From Metallyticus violacea (Eukaryota > Arthropoda > Insecta > Mantodea > Metallyticidae), in NCBI GenBank assembly GCA_030762175.1, contig CM060833.1:158206001-158270000 (forward strand): a stretch of DNA of 64,000 nt, given 5' to 3'. A program made the position numbers and the translations under genes. Positions 1-11,245 of this stretch are shown here, piece by piece. Under the pieces are notes generated by a model. The model ran no database searches and had not been told where the DNA came from. It saw only the letters and a list, made by a program, of their open reading frames with translations. The number at the start of each line of letters is the position of its first letter. Position 1 is the stretch's first letter.

Positions 1-392
1 AAGCATCGTTCTCGAATTGCAATTATCTTTCCAAACCCCTTTCTTGATTATAAATTGAGCTTTCAAATTCATGCTTGCTCTTACGACAACAAACGTTCGT
101 TAACCTTTATTAAATTACCGAAAAATGATTATAAGAAACGAAGTATCTAATAAATTCAATAATGTGCTAAATAATGTACTAATATACTGAAAAATCTGAG
201 AAGGAAAACAACAATAATAAAGTTACACGTTTATAAACTGAAAATATACATGCATTATAAGTGATCGTAACATGAATTAAAATAAATAAGCAAATCCGAC
301 CTGTCTAAGATTGAGTGGAACCAGCCACCAGCACAACAAATGGAAGCAACCGGGTAGAAAAAAGAAAAGTGATTATAAAATGTTACTGCACA
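1..392. other. AT-rich intergenic DNA, no gene seen
   Basis: No RNA gene, repeat unit or convincing coding segment is visible before the first SINE. Short A-rich and T-rich runs only. Confidence 0.5.
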
Positions 393-405
393 GTGAGATC
401 TTTGA

Positions 406-710
406 CCGCCACGGGTGGCCGAGGTCGTTAAGGCACGGACTCGTGAGCGGGAGGTCTGCGGTTCGAATCCCGCCAGGACCGTCCTCCCTGACTGGGGTTT
501 TTTCCAGGTTTTCCTCAGTCTTCATAACTGGCAAATGCCGGGGAGGTACCTAAACTTAGGCCTGGAACGCTTCCTTCCTTAAAAAAAAAAATATCCTTTC
601 CCAATTTATCATTTCATCTCATGTATCATCAGTGTCCACCGCCTGTGGTGCCTCAGTAGTAAAAACGGGCGTTAAACACTACTCAAAAAAAAAAAAAAAA
701 AAAAAAAAAA
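406..710 (+). mobile_element. SINE1, tRNA-Ser-like head, near full length
   Basis: This is the best-preserved copy of a tRNA-derived SINE. The head has an A-box-like GTGGCCGAGGTCGTTAAGG and a B box GGTTCGAATCC; the order of bases resembles tRNA-Ser more than tRNA-Leu. A body of about 200 bp follows, with the family hallmarks CCTGACTG, TTTTCCAGGTTTTCCTCAGT and CATCAGTGTCCACCGCCTG, and then a pure A tail of about 26. A 13-bp target-site duplication GTGAGATCTTTGA lies at 393-405 and 711-723, which proves retroposition and fixes both ends. Such elements are transcribed by RNA polymerase III and moved by a LINE reverse transcriptase; they encode no protein. The 80-codon frame across it is accidental. 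Confidence 0.93.
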
Positions 711-723
711 GTGAGATCTTTGA

Positions 724-1240
724 GAGAGATGGCAGAAGTCGTTACACCTCACTTAACTGAGGGAACAATAGTCGATGGCTTTTGTACGCTTAAGCCAGTG
801 CGAAATAGGTCAAGAACTGGAAGATCTAAAATTTAAACGGCTCGGTAGGGGGGGGGGGGGAGTCCATTATTAGTGCAGTTCGTTGACTGCAAACTGGAAA
901 AATATGGCGTTATGTTTTAGGCAGCACGTCAACACTTGTAGGCAAGAATAATACCATAATCGGATATCCCTGAATAAAAGGAATCTGAAGGAGAAGTTAA
1001 CACTCGTCAGGAAGTACCGAAACTTCTGGGCTCAGTGGGAAGCATAGGAGCAGGTAGCATGGTGCAAAAATAAGGAAGAAATGAATTCTCGGCACTAATA
1101 CCTACGGTAATATGAAGGCAATGCTAGTTTGGGATTACATGAATGCCGCAGGAGCGCGCCTACTGTACTTTTTCGATGGAGTGACGGACCATAAAATGTA
1201 TATGGGACTTGAAAGCTTAACCTACATGCTAATAATGCCT
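724..1240 (+). pseudogene. Tc1-like transposase relic
   Basis: Translated in shifting frames, this stretch reads like a decayed Tc1 transposase. Near 795-830 the residues KPVRNRSRTGRSK resemble the linker after the paired helix-turn-helix domains. Near 1110-1210 the string LVWDYMNAAGARLLYFFDG resembles the block around the first and second catalytic acidic residues of Tc1 enzymes. Many stops, frameshifts and a 13-base G run break it, and no terminal repeats were seen. The protein would have bound element ends in the nucleus and moved DNA by cut and paste. SINE1 lies directly upstream, and one of its target-site duplications is at the edge of this relic. Tc1 versus another Tc1/mariner branch is uncertain. 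Confidence 0.55.
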
Positions 1241-1250
1241 TAAAAACAAC

Positions 1251-1511
1251 TTGCATTTTCCAGCAAAAGAACGACCCTTAAAATATTCGAATTCCTCCTT
1301 TACTCTTAAATTAATCCAAATAAAACACTTATATTCTATTCTGGAGAAGAAAAACCAGCTTTCCCAACACAGCAGGTTTGAAACAATTCTTCATGCAGAA
1401 GAGAACCGAATTGACAACTACGGCAGAGTTGGCAGAATAAAACCATGGATGCTTGAAGCGGTAATCAACGCAAAAAGCAAACCTACAAAACATCAAATAT
1501 TAGAACGTTAG
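1251..1511 (+). other. Unrecognised 86-codon open frame
   Basis: The frame is open for 86 codons and rich in Lys, Asn and Ile, as expected of AT-rich DNA. I recognise no motif, signal peptide or membrane segment. It follows the Tc1-like relic and could be a decayed downstream part of the same transposon or chance. Confidence 0.12.
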
Positions 1512-2689
1512 TAAAATAAAAACATACTTAAATCATAAATACACGATAATTTTCGTACAAAAGAAACATAATTTGACCCGTTCTTAATATGTCAATATTT
1601 TTTTTCTGACACGGAAAACAAAAAGATAATTTCATAATTCTGCTATTATCCGTTTTTCTAACTTTCCTTTCGTATAATTCTGCACTTTTTACCGCCATTT
1701 TCTTAGTGTACAGCGCACTCATTGTAATTGTTTTTTAATTTCATTCACAAATACACCTACAAGAAGTGGAAATGATTTTTTTCACTCACTGTCATTCAGC
1801 ATTAAATGACTAACGCCTCTTATATGCAAATATACTGTGCACTAGCCGCCATAGTAGGATAAAAACAAATCTCAGCCGAAGTATACTGCTAATTTGTGAT
1901 AATCGTACTTCAAACTCATTACGATAATAATTTAGTAAATTATGAATTATGTTTGTGTACCTACCAACATCCTACACCACTGACTCTTGGTAATTACTTA
2001 GGATGAACGATTTTTGCCCTGTCGTTAAGCCCGGAAATCGCAAATGCTAAAAAGATTGACTCAACATTTCGTATCGTAGAATGTTCCGATTTGAAAACTT
2101 CAGGCTTAGAGCAGAACTAGCACCTTCGCCCGCAGACTTGCAAAAATTCTCTCGGGTGTTCTAGTAAAGCGACAGAAGTTTTGTTTACTCTGTAGTTTCA
2201 ATATTCTGTTACCCTTAGATTCCAAAAGCAGAGCTTTGCAAAATAACAGAAGCAGATCTTTTGGCGATGCGTTGGCATAAACTTGTCTCTCTCGCTGATG
2301 GTAATGATACAAAGTCAAGGTGCTTGTCATCAGTTGGTATGCGTGTAATGTGCTTGAAAATGTGTAGGTGATTTGATTTTATTGTAACACAGCATAGAGG
2401 GAAATACCATTATTCCTATTATATAGCAATAAAACAGTACAATTTGTCTAATTTGAAACTTTTTATATAAATTATTCTTTATATAAAATGTTTTGACTTA
2501 TTAAATTTTATTTGTGTACTACAAATATTTATTTGGATTTATGGTTACCTATTTTTCACTTTTCTATGGTCCCTTATGCTGTGGATTCAAAAACTTGCAT
2601 TTACATTTCATCATTGCACAAACATTCCTTTAAGTAATTACTGCATTTTAATAATTACATTTCTATAATCATTCTCTAACTTGTGTGGC
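1512..2689. other. AT-rich stretch without recognisable gene
   Basis: Only short frames occur on either strand. The minus frames at 1528-1722 and 2106-2330 show no family motif. No tandem repeat or SINE is visible. Confidence 0.4.
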
Positions 2690-3396
2690 CTTATATTTTG
2701 GGGAAACTCAGTTAAAAATGAGCGTGTCTTCCTATTACAGAAAAAAGCCAATCGCTGGTGCACATAGCAGACATTCATGCAGAAACTTCTTTAGGCAATT
2801 TGAAATTTTAACTCCTCTAAGTTAATATAAATTATCATGATATTTTACATAAGAAATAAAGAAAAATTTGTACAAAATCAAAATATACACGACAAAAACA
2901 CTAGACAAAAGCAAATCTACATAGACCAGTTTCAACAATTGCTGCCATGAAAAAAAGAATTTATTTGCAATGCATTTTAAAAAAAAAAAGTTCCTCCCTA
3001 TAACCTAAAAGCCTTAATAAACAATGGCAAATCCTTCAAATTTGCTCTCAGAAAATACACTGTAAAAAGGCTTATTATTCTATAAAAGAATATGAGTAAC
3101 AATATATTATAATGAATTAAAAACACTGTAATGATGTTATATTAATGTATATTTAAATATTGATATAGTATAATTTGTGTGACAGTGGTTTGTGTGTATC
3201 TGCTTCTCTGGTGGTTTTTTTTTTATGCTGAATTATTTTAGGTGTTGCTTTTTTCATTTTTATTGTAACCATTTATGCAGATGTGCATGATATTTTTTGT
3301 AAATGTAGAATGTAAGCTACTAAATAAGAAATTCAATGTTCGTAAATATGACTGCTTCGCGAACTCACGGAATGCTCCAGAAACTAAACTAAACTA
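2690..3396 (+). mobile_element. Jockey-like LINE, 3' end only
   Basis: The residues CGLIFWGNSVKN followed by FLLQKKANRWC are the typical C-terminal part of reverse transcriptases of Jockey/CR1-type non-LTR retrotransposons in insects. They continue as a frame-broken VQNQNIHDKNTRQK (2870-2910) and end near KAYYSIKEYE (3067-3095), close to the usual end of ORF2. An untranslated stretch follows and finishes in repeats of AAACT at about 3379-3396, a tail type seen in insect LINEs. The catalytic YADD region and the endonuclease are absent, so this is a 5'-truncated dead copy. Jockey rather than CR1 is inference. Confidence 0.65.
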
Positions 3397-3586
3397 AAGG
3401 GAAATTTCTGATTCCCTATTCACACGATTTGTACCGTTGCAGGTTGCACAGGAAGGCTGTTATACTCTTATCACACACCAAGTAACAACAGTTAATTTTC
3501 CGATAACACAAAGGGCCGCGAAATCGGCGTTTTTCTTTGTTTATAAAAAAATTATAATACTTCTTTCCCATACATAAATAGAGTCC

Positions 3587-3676
3587 GTGCAGTTTAGCTT
3601 TCTGACCATGGACGTTCAATTATTGCTCACTGTGCAGTTTAGCTTTCTGACCATGGACGTTCAATTATTACTCACT
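3587..3676. repeat. 45-bp tandem duplication
   Basis: The unit beginning GTGCAGTTTAGCTTTCTGAC occurs twice in direct succession at 3587 and 3632, almost identical, differing at one base (TTGCTCAC against TTACTCAC). This is a recent slippage or unequal-exchange product with no coding content. Confidence 0.9.
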
Positions 3677-3994
3677 GTGAGGCTTGTCAGTGTAAACAGT
3701 CTTAATACGGGCATTAATTGATGAGTATATTTAATAAAGAATTACCGTTAAGCTAATTTTAAATTTGTTAGTAAAGATGCAAATGTTAGCTTTGTGACAC
3801 TCATTGTATTAATTTTAATGCGTTAACATGTTATGAATGTATGTGCATCACCGATATTTTTATTTGATCAATTATGTTTATGCGCTTAATTTTATTCGTA
3901 CCATAAACGGAAATGTTCTTAGGGTCAAGAGATAATTATGTTGGCAAGAACCGATTTTCCTTAGCTCATACGTTTATTGCTCTGTTTATCATAG

Positions 3995-4069
<75 letters not shown>
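3995..4069. repeat. (ATT)n microsatellite
   Basis: About 25 uninterrupted ATT units. The poly-tyrosine frame read through it is an artefact. Confidence 0.98.
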
Positions 4070-4070
<1 letters not shown>

Positions 4071-4329
4071 CGATCCATACAATAAAATTCAAGGCACAAA
4101 CGTGTTAAAAGTCATTAAAAGTCCTGTCTCATTAAAAACTGACACAATTTGAAAAGTTTCATTACACATTTATTATTAAAATGAGAAGGGAAAATGGCAT
4201 GGGCGGGAAACTACTAACGGTGACAGTAAATAATTATGATCTTGTAGTTTCTTGGCTGGAGTGTTAATGATTAGCCTCGTACATTCCAGACCTTGCTGTT
4301 ACCGAATTTTCCCTTGTTTATTATAGATT

Positions 4330-5065
4330 GTCAACTGTAATTGTGCACATTGTAAACAGAAATGCAAATATTGTTAGATAACGGCCGAATTATTTTACGC
4401 TCATTTTGTGTTTTGCTTTTGTTTATGTTTATTGTAAGCAAGTATAAATACTTGGAATTTTTGTTCCAATAAACATACAAAGGAGAAGAGAGGAAAATAG
4501 TTGCAGCCGGGAGAACAGCAATAACATAACCCCTACACTAAGCCCAAATTTAACCAAAATTCATAACAAAGCTGGAATGCCACCTTCTGAGTCATTTGCA
4601 TTTAAGACTGTTGTATATTTAATATAATTTCTTTTTTTTTTTTTTTTTTCTAGCTAAATATAACCAAAGGATTTTTTTTGATTTATTTAAGGACGCTCTT
4701 TAACAGCATAACCAAAGGAACTGTTACACAGTTAAGTATATGTTTACATGCCATGCCATGTATATTGGAAACAAAAATACAAACATATAAAACAAACATG
4801 AATTATATTATACTCATTTTGTATTTTGCGCTTATTTATATTTATTAACCACTAGTACAAATGCATGAAAACGTTGTTCCAATAAACATACAAAGGAAAA
4901 AAGAAATAAATTGTTCCTGTCCGAAGAGAAGCAAAAACATAACCCCTTCGCGAAGTACAGTTAACCAAAAGTCATAAAAAAGTAGGAGTGCCACCTTCTA
5001 GGATAATGAAATTTATAATTCCTATATACTATTTAAGATATTTTAATTTTTATTCTAGCTAACAC
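4330..5065. repeat. Diverged direct duplication of about 320 bp
   Basis: 4330-4655 and 4760-5065 are related in the same order: CTCATTTTGT, then TTGTTCCAATAAACATACAA, then CATAACCCCT, CCACCTTCT, and finally TTCTAGCTAA. The spacing is about 420 bp. The copies are clearly diverged. They could be two members of an unnamed repeat family or a tandem duplication. A SINE2 stub sits between them. I see no coding potential. Confidence 0.75.
4672..4707 (-). mobile_element. SINE2 stub, 36 bp, with 12-bp TSD
   Basis: The insert is TTTTTTTTGATTTATTTAAG followed by GACGCTCTTTAACAGC, which on the minus strand is the last 28 bases of SINE2 plus an A8 tail. It is flanked by identical copies of ATAACCAAAGGA at 4660-4671 and 4708-4719. 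The duplication shows this is a genuine insertion, 5'-truncated to almost nothing, and not a decayed full copy. Confidence 0.85.
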
Positions 5066-5540
5066 CCAAGCAATGCAACTACATCATATTTGTTTACATT
5101 CACAATTGTTACATGTAGGATTGTTTACATTCATATTTACATGCAAACCTCTTTACATGAAACAAAACCTGATTATTTGGGTACATATGGTGTTCTAGCA
5201 CATAAAAAGTATATGCTGCCACACCAGTGTAATAGAAATTTTCACAGTATTTATAAGATTACAGGATTTACAACGTTACCTTATAGGTTGGTATTTATCC
5301 AGCCATGTGATGCAGCAACGATTTACCCCAAATATTACGATATTTATGTGCACAACAGTATCCATCCAAATATGTTTTCTCTTATTGCTGTTTAAAAACC
5401 TTCGTTCCTTACTAATTCACTCGACCACGATTCACAATTTCACTGACACCCAGCACCATAAATAAAGTTTCCACTGCCAACTCTCGCTCCAGAAAAAGAT
5501 CCCTTGCTATATATAGAATTCTGACCTGCACACTATGTCT
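5066..5540. other. AT-rich stretch; unrecognised 101-codon frame
   Basis: A plus-strand frame at 5090-5395 is open for 101 codons but has no motif I recognise and its composition follows the AT-rich background. A TATA-like GCTATATATAGAATTC lies at about 5507-5522, just before the CpG-rich patch that follows. Confidence 0.2.
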
Positions 5541-5544
5541 GGTG

Positions 5545-5885
5545 TGCTATTATACTACAGTGGCATGTGGCACACAAGTAAAAGCACGACAAAAACACGA
5601 GAAATCCTCCAGTTTGTAACGAAATAAACTAGCTTTCACTGCTCTTGCAATCCTGCGTCCGCTACTAACAGCAGAGAAACGCGAGCTAACGCGATGGCCG
5701 ACCGCCAGGCGGCGATGTCTGAGCTGTTTGATGCGGAACGGAGCTGCCAACGTGACGCCATACAAATCTACTAGAATGTGGTGACTTTTAGTCTGCGGAG
5801 CAGACGTTAGTTCTGCTGACGGAATGCGCACGGCGGATAGGCGGGGGAAGTAGAAGTGGCTCTCGCTCTCTGCCCCGCGTAGTTT
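5545..5885. promoter_or_regulatory. CpG-rich patch, possible promoter
   Basis: This stretch of about 330 bp is conspicuously GC- and CpG-rich in an otherwise AT-rich window, with clusters such as GCGAGCTAACGCGATGGCCG and CGCACGGCGGATAGGCGGGG. A TATA-like element lies 30-60 bp upstream on the plus strand. A 93-codon minus frame (5550-5831) spans it but shows no recognised domain. It may be a promoter or 5' exon of a host gene, the 5' end of a retroelement, or an unrecognised repeat. Confidence 0.3.
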
Positions 5886-5889
5886 GGAA

Positions 5890-6170
5890 TACCAAGAAAA
5901 ATAAAAGTTGTATCCCGTTATAGAATTAAATGGTTATTTTTTAGAAATAAATTTGCAGGTAAATAAAAGATGTCATTTTATATCATCATTTTATATCCCC
6001 AATATTTGCTGAGGCGGTTTAACGGTTGACCAAGTTGACACAGAGTCTCAACAATGTGCGAACCTTCTACATAGTCTTTTATTCTCCTAAACACGAAACA
6101 GCTGTTCACTATTAAATATATGCATATGAAACGATATATAATTAAAGCATCTGTAGTAGTCTTTCTAGTC
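5890..6170. other. No feature recognised
   Basis: AT-rich DNA with no repeat or coding signal that I can support. Confidence 0.4.
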
Positions 6171-6171
6171 A

Positions 6172-6275
6172 AATGATGGGGAAATGCCCTAAACTTAGAT
6201 TTAAAACGCTTCCTTCCCAAAACTCCTTCCGAATTTTTCATTTCATCTTACGTGCCATGACATAGAGCCTGGGTT
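6172..6275 (+). mobile_element. SINE1 3' body fragment
   Basis: The blocks GGGGAAATGCCCTAAACTTAG, CGCTTCCTTCCCAAAA and TTTCATTTCATCTTACGTG match the order found in the SINE1 body. The tRNA head is missing and the end is decayed, so this is an old truncated copy without a visible target-site duplication. Confidence 0.65.
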
Positions 6276-7562
6276 TAAGGCAAAACGCCTTCCTTATTAG
6301 TGACCGTCAGAAAAGATCTTTGTATATAGAAATTATATTCTTGAGTTATCAAAAAGTATGGGAAAGTTTTTTGTGGTATTTTGCTGCCTATTTTGGATAT
6401 GCTGCCGATTATTTTCTACTATTGTAGTTTAGTGCTCATTGACAAAAATTTGAATTAATTGTTTGTTTCCAAAGCAGCTGGTGTAAAGAATGCTTTGCGA
6501 GGATTTCATTTTATAAACGAAATGCTCTATGGCTAACAATGTGTTTAACTTTGGAAAAAAAAAAAAAAAAAAAAAAAGTCATTCGGTAATAGGTTGCCAA
6601 GTAGTCAAGTTTACTCTGTTTTCGTTTCTGAGTTCCCCACTTCAGCTTGCATTTATGACGTGTAAAAATAATCACTGCCTCGGCATGATTCCCATAACAA
6701 AGATTTAAACAGCTTAATAAGTAAATAGACGACGCTTGTCCACAAGTTAAAGGAGACTACAGCATCGTAAATTTTCACTGAGATACTGGGCTTTCCAGCG
6801 GCACCCTTTGTTAGACTCAACAAGGGATAGATACTCCTTTCAACTATGCACATTGTTAATATAAAAATATTTAGTAGGTAAGTCAGCTGTTTGATAAATT
6901 TTTTGCGTATTTTATGTAATTTTCTTTGCGTTTACAAAATGTAAGAATCGTTATTTAATTGTTTTCTTATTGTACAAGAAAGGAATTGCTTACAACTTTA
7001 GGTGAGTATTAATTCAAAGTTATTTTTTCAAATTTAATAATTACTGTCTTTAAATACGTTCAAATACCAGTAATAGTGTTAATAACCTACCTAAATTAAA
7101 TTAAATAATTTTTTAATTCCTGAACATTTGGTCTCCAGCCATCAGTGTTTGCGCCTGTATAAAGAGACATTAAACACTATCAAAAAATTAATAAAAAAAA
7201 AAGAAAGAATATAAAACCTAAACTTGAAATATAGCCCATGCATATTGCTCTGTTAATGAAATGAACTAAAGAATAGAAACAACCGCAAGGAATTTAAATA
7301 TAGCAATATTTTACCTGGAATTCGCTTTTTGGCCTGCATGCACATAGCCCAATCTGAGGTTCAACGTCCAAAAAGAAAGCGAGGTGCACACCGAGAGATG
7401 TCAAAAGGAAGGAAAGCGGAAATACCATCACGGTCTTCCAGTGCGAGCACAGCGACCTCAGCGGTTATAATGTTTATTAGTGCTGATCGATAAGTCCATG
7501 CAAGAATAAGAAATGCATAGCTTTTGGGGATAAACATCCCATTATTTTTCAACATAATCTGT
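6276..7562. other. No gene seen; possible SINE tail at 7138-7200
   Basis: An A run lies at 6556-6577. Around 7138-7200 CATCAGTGTTTGCGCCTGTA and CATTAAACACTATC vaguely echo the end of SINE1, followed by an A-rich tail, which suggests a very old remnant. Minus frames at 5978-6241, 6653-6853 and 7361-7555 show no motif. Confidence 0.3.
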
Positions 7563-7832
7563 CTATCCTGGTGGTCTAGTGGTAACCCAGTACCTCGTAG
7601 ACAATTTCGGGTTCAATCCCGGCCAGGATCGATGAATTATTTCGGGCGCAAAAATCCTAAGTATGGCTTCCTTCGGAAGGGAAGTAAAGCCTTGGGTCCC
7701 GTATCGTACATTTACGACAAGTCTCAAGCCTGAAAGAAGAGGCCTCTGGGCAAAATTTATCGGCCGTTTCACGCCCGGAATTGAATGGATGCTGATGATC
7801 TGAGATGTCAAAGAGAGTCGGTAAATAAAACA
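7563..7832 (+). mobile_element. SINE2, full-length but diverged
   Basis: The tRNA-like head CTATCCTGGTGGTCTAGTGG (A box) and GGGTTCAATCC (B box) is followed by the family body: TTTCGGGCGCAAAAATCCTA, the CTTCCTTCGGAAGGGAAGTAA block, the TCGTACATTTACG block, CGGCCGTTTCACG and a 3' end reading GGTAAATAAAACA. The plus orientation is set by the head. Target-site duplications are not clear. It is non-coding; overlapping frames on both strands are accidental and recur wherever SINE2 occurs. Confidence 0.88.
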
Positions 7833-7889
7833 AATCAACACAATTTCCTTCCAAATCTTATTGCACAGATTTTATAATTTGTTCATCTC

Positions 7890-8165
7890 ATTCATAAAAT
7901 GTAAAATTTTCAGCTCTGTAAAATGCGCTTTGTTTTGGCAACACCTCTTCATTTGATGCGAATTTCTGTCCTGCTTGCCATTTCTTCATGTTGGGAAATT
8001 GGAAATACTCAGAAAGAACAATCCTGTGCGTTGAAGAGTTATCGTGATGGAACACTTTGTCTTTAACAAACGAGGACTGTTCTTGATCACATCCTTAATT
8101 GCCCCTGCAACATAGCGAAATATTCACCAGTTATGACTTTGCCATTCTCCAAAAAGTTAATTAAA
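7890..8165 (-). pseudogene. Mariner-type transposase relic
   Basis: Read on the minus strand the segment gives GKVITGEYFAMLQ, then KVFHHDNSSTHRI, then FPNMKKWQAGQKFASNEEV. The HHDN block is the second catalytic Asp region of mariner-family DDD transposases, and the SNEEV block lies just after the third Asp. The stretch between them that should contain PPYSPDLAP is deleted, and an in-frame stop follows QLRM. No terminal repeats are visible. The sequence is dead; its exact mariner branch cannot be named by eye. Confidence 0.65.
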
Positions 8166-8365
8166 TTTTAAGAGCTCATAATAATAGTAGGCCATAGTAC
8201 TGTCTTTAAAAAATGAAATAAACAAGGGTTGAAATTAATGAAATACCAAAATTTAATTAAACATGTATACTTTAAAAGAACATATGCGCAATGTAACTAA
8301 CACATAATAATTAACTAATGTTTGCAAATAAAATTAAAATAACGATAAATTGGCATATTGTACAT

Positions 8366-8657
8366 TTTTATTTTATTTATTTACGGACGATCTTTAACAG
8401 CTCAGGTCATCAGCGTCCCATTCAATTCAGGGTGTGAAACGGCCGACAAATTTTGCTCAGAGGCCTCTCTTTCAGGCTTGAGGTTCTTTATCGTGCTGTG
8501 TATGTGCAACACGGGACCCACGGCTTTACTTCCCTTCTGAAGGAAGTCATACTTCGGATTTTACGCCCAGAAATCCATCGATCCTGGTTGGGTTTGAACC
8601 CGCGATCTTGGGTGTAGAAGGCAAGTATGGTTACCACTACACCATCAGGACCGACAC
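8366..8657 (-). mobile_element. SINE2, full length with 9-bp TSD
   Basis: The minus-strand copy runs from the tRNA-like head at the right end to TAAATAAATAAAA at the left end. The 9-bp duplication ATTGTACAT at 8357-8365 and 8658-8666 brackets it exactly. The B box reads GGTTTGAACCC on the minus strand. Confidence 0.93.
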
Positions 8658-8969
8658 ATTGTACATGAATAGGCTTGTATTAAATAATGCAGATGAGTGC
8701 ATGATTACATTACTGACAATGAATCATTTTTTCAATGGCAAGATTGGCTTTTACAGTGATTTTCTTATAATATGTTACACGAATTAGGAATCTTGTGACC
8801 CTGCTTACGGGAATGCAATTAACATAGTAAATTAATGCTTTTTACTGCCATACATTTGTCACTTTATTTCTATAACATACCACTACACGTGTGAGAATAT
8901 CTTGTTTGAAATAATTTACTTAAATTAGAAAATAACTTAGGTTACAGGAAACTTTCCTCAATTGAGGCA

Positions 8970-8987
8970 ATAATAATAATAATAATG

Positions 8988-9019
<32 letters not shown>
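8970..9019. repeat. (TAA)n microsatellite
   Basis: About 16 TAA units with one TGA interruption near 8987. Confidence 0.97.
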
Positions 9020-10191
9020 CATCTGTGGGATTACACACAAAGGCCAGCCCAACAGGAATCGCCACGAAGTGCGCTACTGAGTCACGTGGACAGTCCAGTG
9101 GCAGTACACCAATGTTATCTAATTACGTCCAGACGTCGTTGCAACCAGCAAATGTTGAACGTGAGGCGCCCTACTTTGCAACGGGACATTCAGATTTGAT
9201 CTGTACAATTAATTAGCAGATAAATATTTAATTCTGTTTAATTATTTAATTTACGTAGATTAATATTTCATGATACAATTGTAAAATGATGTAGATTGTT
9301 TCGAGAATCGGAAATCTTGGCTGGAAAGATGAAAACTTTCATGTAACCGAAAGCGACTGGTGCCATAAGCAAGGTCATAAACTAAATAGCTAGGGGACCT
9401 TTCTTTTCATCAAAGTAAAAATAAGTCCTTGAAATAGATTGCGGTGAGTAGCTTTCATCTTGGACATCCGTCCCTTAAAAAGAGAAATTCTCGCTCCCTC
9501 AAAAACGTCTCTAGCCAACATACAATGAATCAAGACTAGCCAACGAGTTTTCGGATTTCAAAATGTCTTTTTGAGAAACTTTCGGGGGAAAGATGTTAAG
9601 CCTATAGGAAGGAAATTTGGTTACGCGTCTGTTATGCCTAGAAATTTGAATTCCCGTAGAAGACGCGCAGAAAGTCGAGTCAAAGCATTTTTGAAGGCTT
9701 TTTCGTTCAGTTCGCTTCGAGAGACGAGAATACTATACAGTACGCTTCGGAAAGTGAGATAGGGCTGTTCAGTTGAGAAATATAAAGTCGTGAAATGGAA
9801 TGTAAAACTCTATTTGTTTGGAAGATATTGATAATGTAATTTTGAGTATGCGAAGGACTATAGAATTTGTAAGTACAGAGTCAATAAATATTTAAAATTC
9901 TCCATATCCTTGCTAATGGTAAGAAAGCATCGCCTAAGGAAAAGGAGCAATAAAGTGTAAACAGTTTAATCAATTGTGAAACTTTAATCGTAACTTCCGC
10001 AGTGTCTTCTCAGTGATCCACCCCTCCTTTTCTCCCTTAGTAAAATTCCAGATAAGCCTTATAGTAATTTCAGCATCCCTGAGACGATCGCGGCAGCAGG
10101 AGGGTTCAACGCAGACTTCTTTCTTGGTGCGTCAACAGTAAACATCATCATCCTTTATCAATCAGCCGCAAACTTGACACCTCAATGGGGG
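9020..10191. other. No recognised feature; two short frames
   Basis: A plus frame at 9025-9216 lies in a slightly GC-richer patch, and one at 9571-9762 is Arg/Lys-rich. Neither shows a family motif. The rest is AT-rich without repeats that I can relate to other parts of the window. Confidence 0.3.
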
Positions 10192-10205
10192 CAGAAATCA
10201 TTCGT

Positions 10206-10497
10206 TGTTGATTGATTTATTTAAGGACGCTCTTTAACAGCTCAGGTCATCAGCGTCCCATTCAACTCAGGGCGTGAAACGGCCGACAAATTTTGCTCAG
10301 AGGCCTCTCTTTCAGGCTTGAGGTTCTTTTTCGTGCCGTAAATGTACGACACGGGACCCACGGCTTTACTTCCCTTCCGAAGGAAGCCCATACTTAGGAT
10401 TTTTACGCCCGAAAAAATCCATCGATCATGGCCGGGTTCGAACCCGCGTTTTGGGCGTAGGAGGCAAGTATGGTAACCACTACACCACCAGGACCGA
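10206..10497 (-). mobile_element. SINE2, full length with 14-bp TSD
   Basis: The 14-bp duplication CAGAAATCATTCGT at 10192-10205 and 10498-10511 is perfect, so this insertion is fairly young. The minus-strand head has the A box TGGTGTAGTGG and B box GGTTCGAACCC. The body blocks match the copy at 28.4 kb. Confidence 0.96.
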
Positions 10498-10511
10498 CAG
10501 AAATCATTCGT

Positions 10512-11036
10512 GTTTCTAAACTTCCTCTAACTTAAACAGCTTTATGCTGGAAATAAGAGTCGACCATAACAACTTAATATTATTTTACTTTAGTAAATCA
10601 ATCTATCAGCTGTTTTGACAATTCAAGACAGTTGTTTCAAATTTTATACTTCAATGTAAAGTGTAATTTCATATTTTATTTGCTTCTTTTATCTACTTTC
10701 AGTACCAATCTTGTGTGCTCCGAATGCTTGAAAAACAAGAAAATTGATACCCTTTATTTGACAATTCCTTTCAGGGTTTTTCTTTTAGTTTCTACTGTTA
10801 CAAATTTAATTCATTCGTCTTTTATGAATGTTCAGCGTTTACTGTGAAACGGCTCTCTCAAATATAAGAGATGATAATAAATAATAATTGTGACTGCTTA
10901 TCATAACCACGTCGAGAAGTCGCATTTTCCATTCCAGTCAGTAATTTTACAAACTTTGTCTGGATATTGGAAACTGCCTGCATCGTCACCTTTAATTACT
11001 GACATTAAAGGAGATTGTATTTGAATACTTCCAGGT
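10512..11036. other. AT-rich DNA; unrecognised 71-codon frame
   Basis: The plus frame 10632-10847 is rich in Phe, Leu and Ser and could pass for a hydrophobic peptide, but the composition matches AT-rich noise. Confidence 0.25.
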
Positions 11037-11039
11037 TTA

Positions 11040-11245
11040 ATAACTCATCCTCATCTGTAGAGATAGGGTTCTGGGCCTATTCTGGATCACATGAACCTCA
11101 CTAGACACGGATGTACTATATAGTTTAACTAAAAGGCAAGGTGTCATCATTAGACATCTCACGACAGACGGTAAACAACGGATGCGGACCCTGCCTGAAG
11201 CAGGACTCGAGCCAGTGAGCCTCCTACACGCCACAGCGATCCAGA
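11040..11245 (-). mobile_element. Possible tRNA-derived SINE relic
   Basis: On the minus strand TGGCGTGTAGG fits the A-box consensus with one mismatch, and GGCTCGAGTCC fits the B box with one mismatch, about 25 bases apart. The body does not match SINE1, SINE2 or SINE3. It could be a fourth, unrelated family or a chance match. Confidence 0.3.

Noticed and set aside
406..480. Functional tRNA-Ser gene at the SINE1 head
   Set aside because: The acceptor and anticodon stems do not fold properly and the sequence continues into a SINE body with a target-site duplication.
3913..4152. 79-codon frame with poly-tyrosine
   Set aside because: It is the translation of an ATT microsatellite.
7563..7854. 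Overlapping frames on both strands as genes
   Set aside because: They lie over SINE2 and recur at each SINE2 copy; the element is non-coding.
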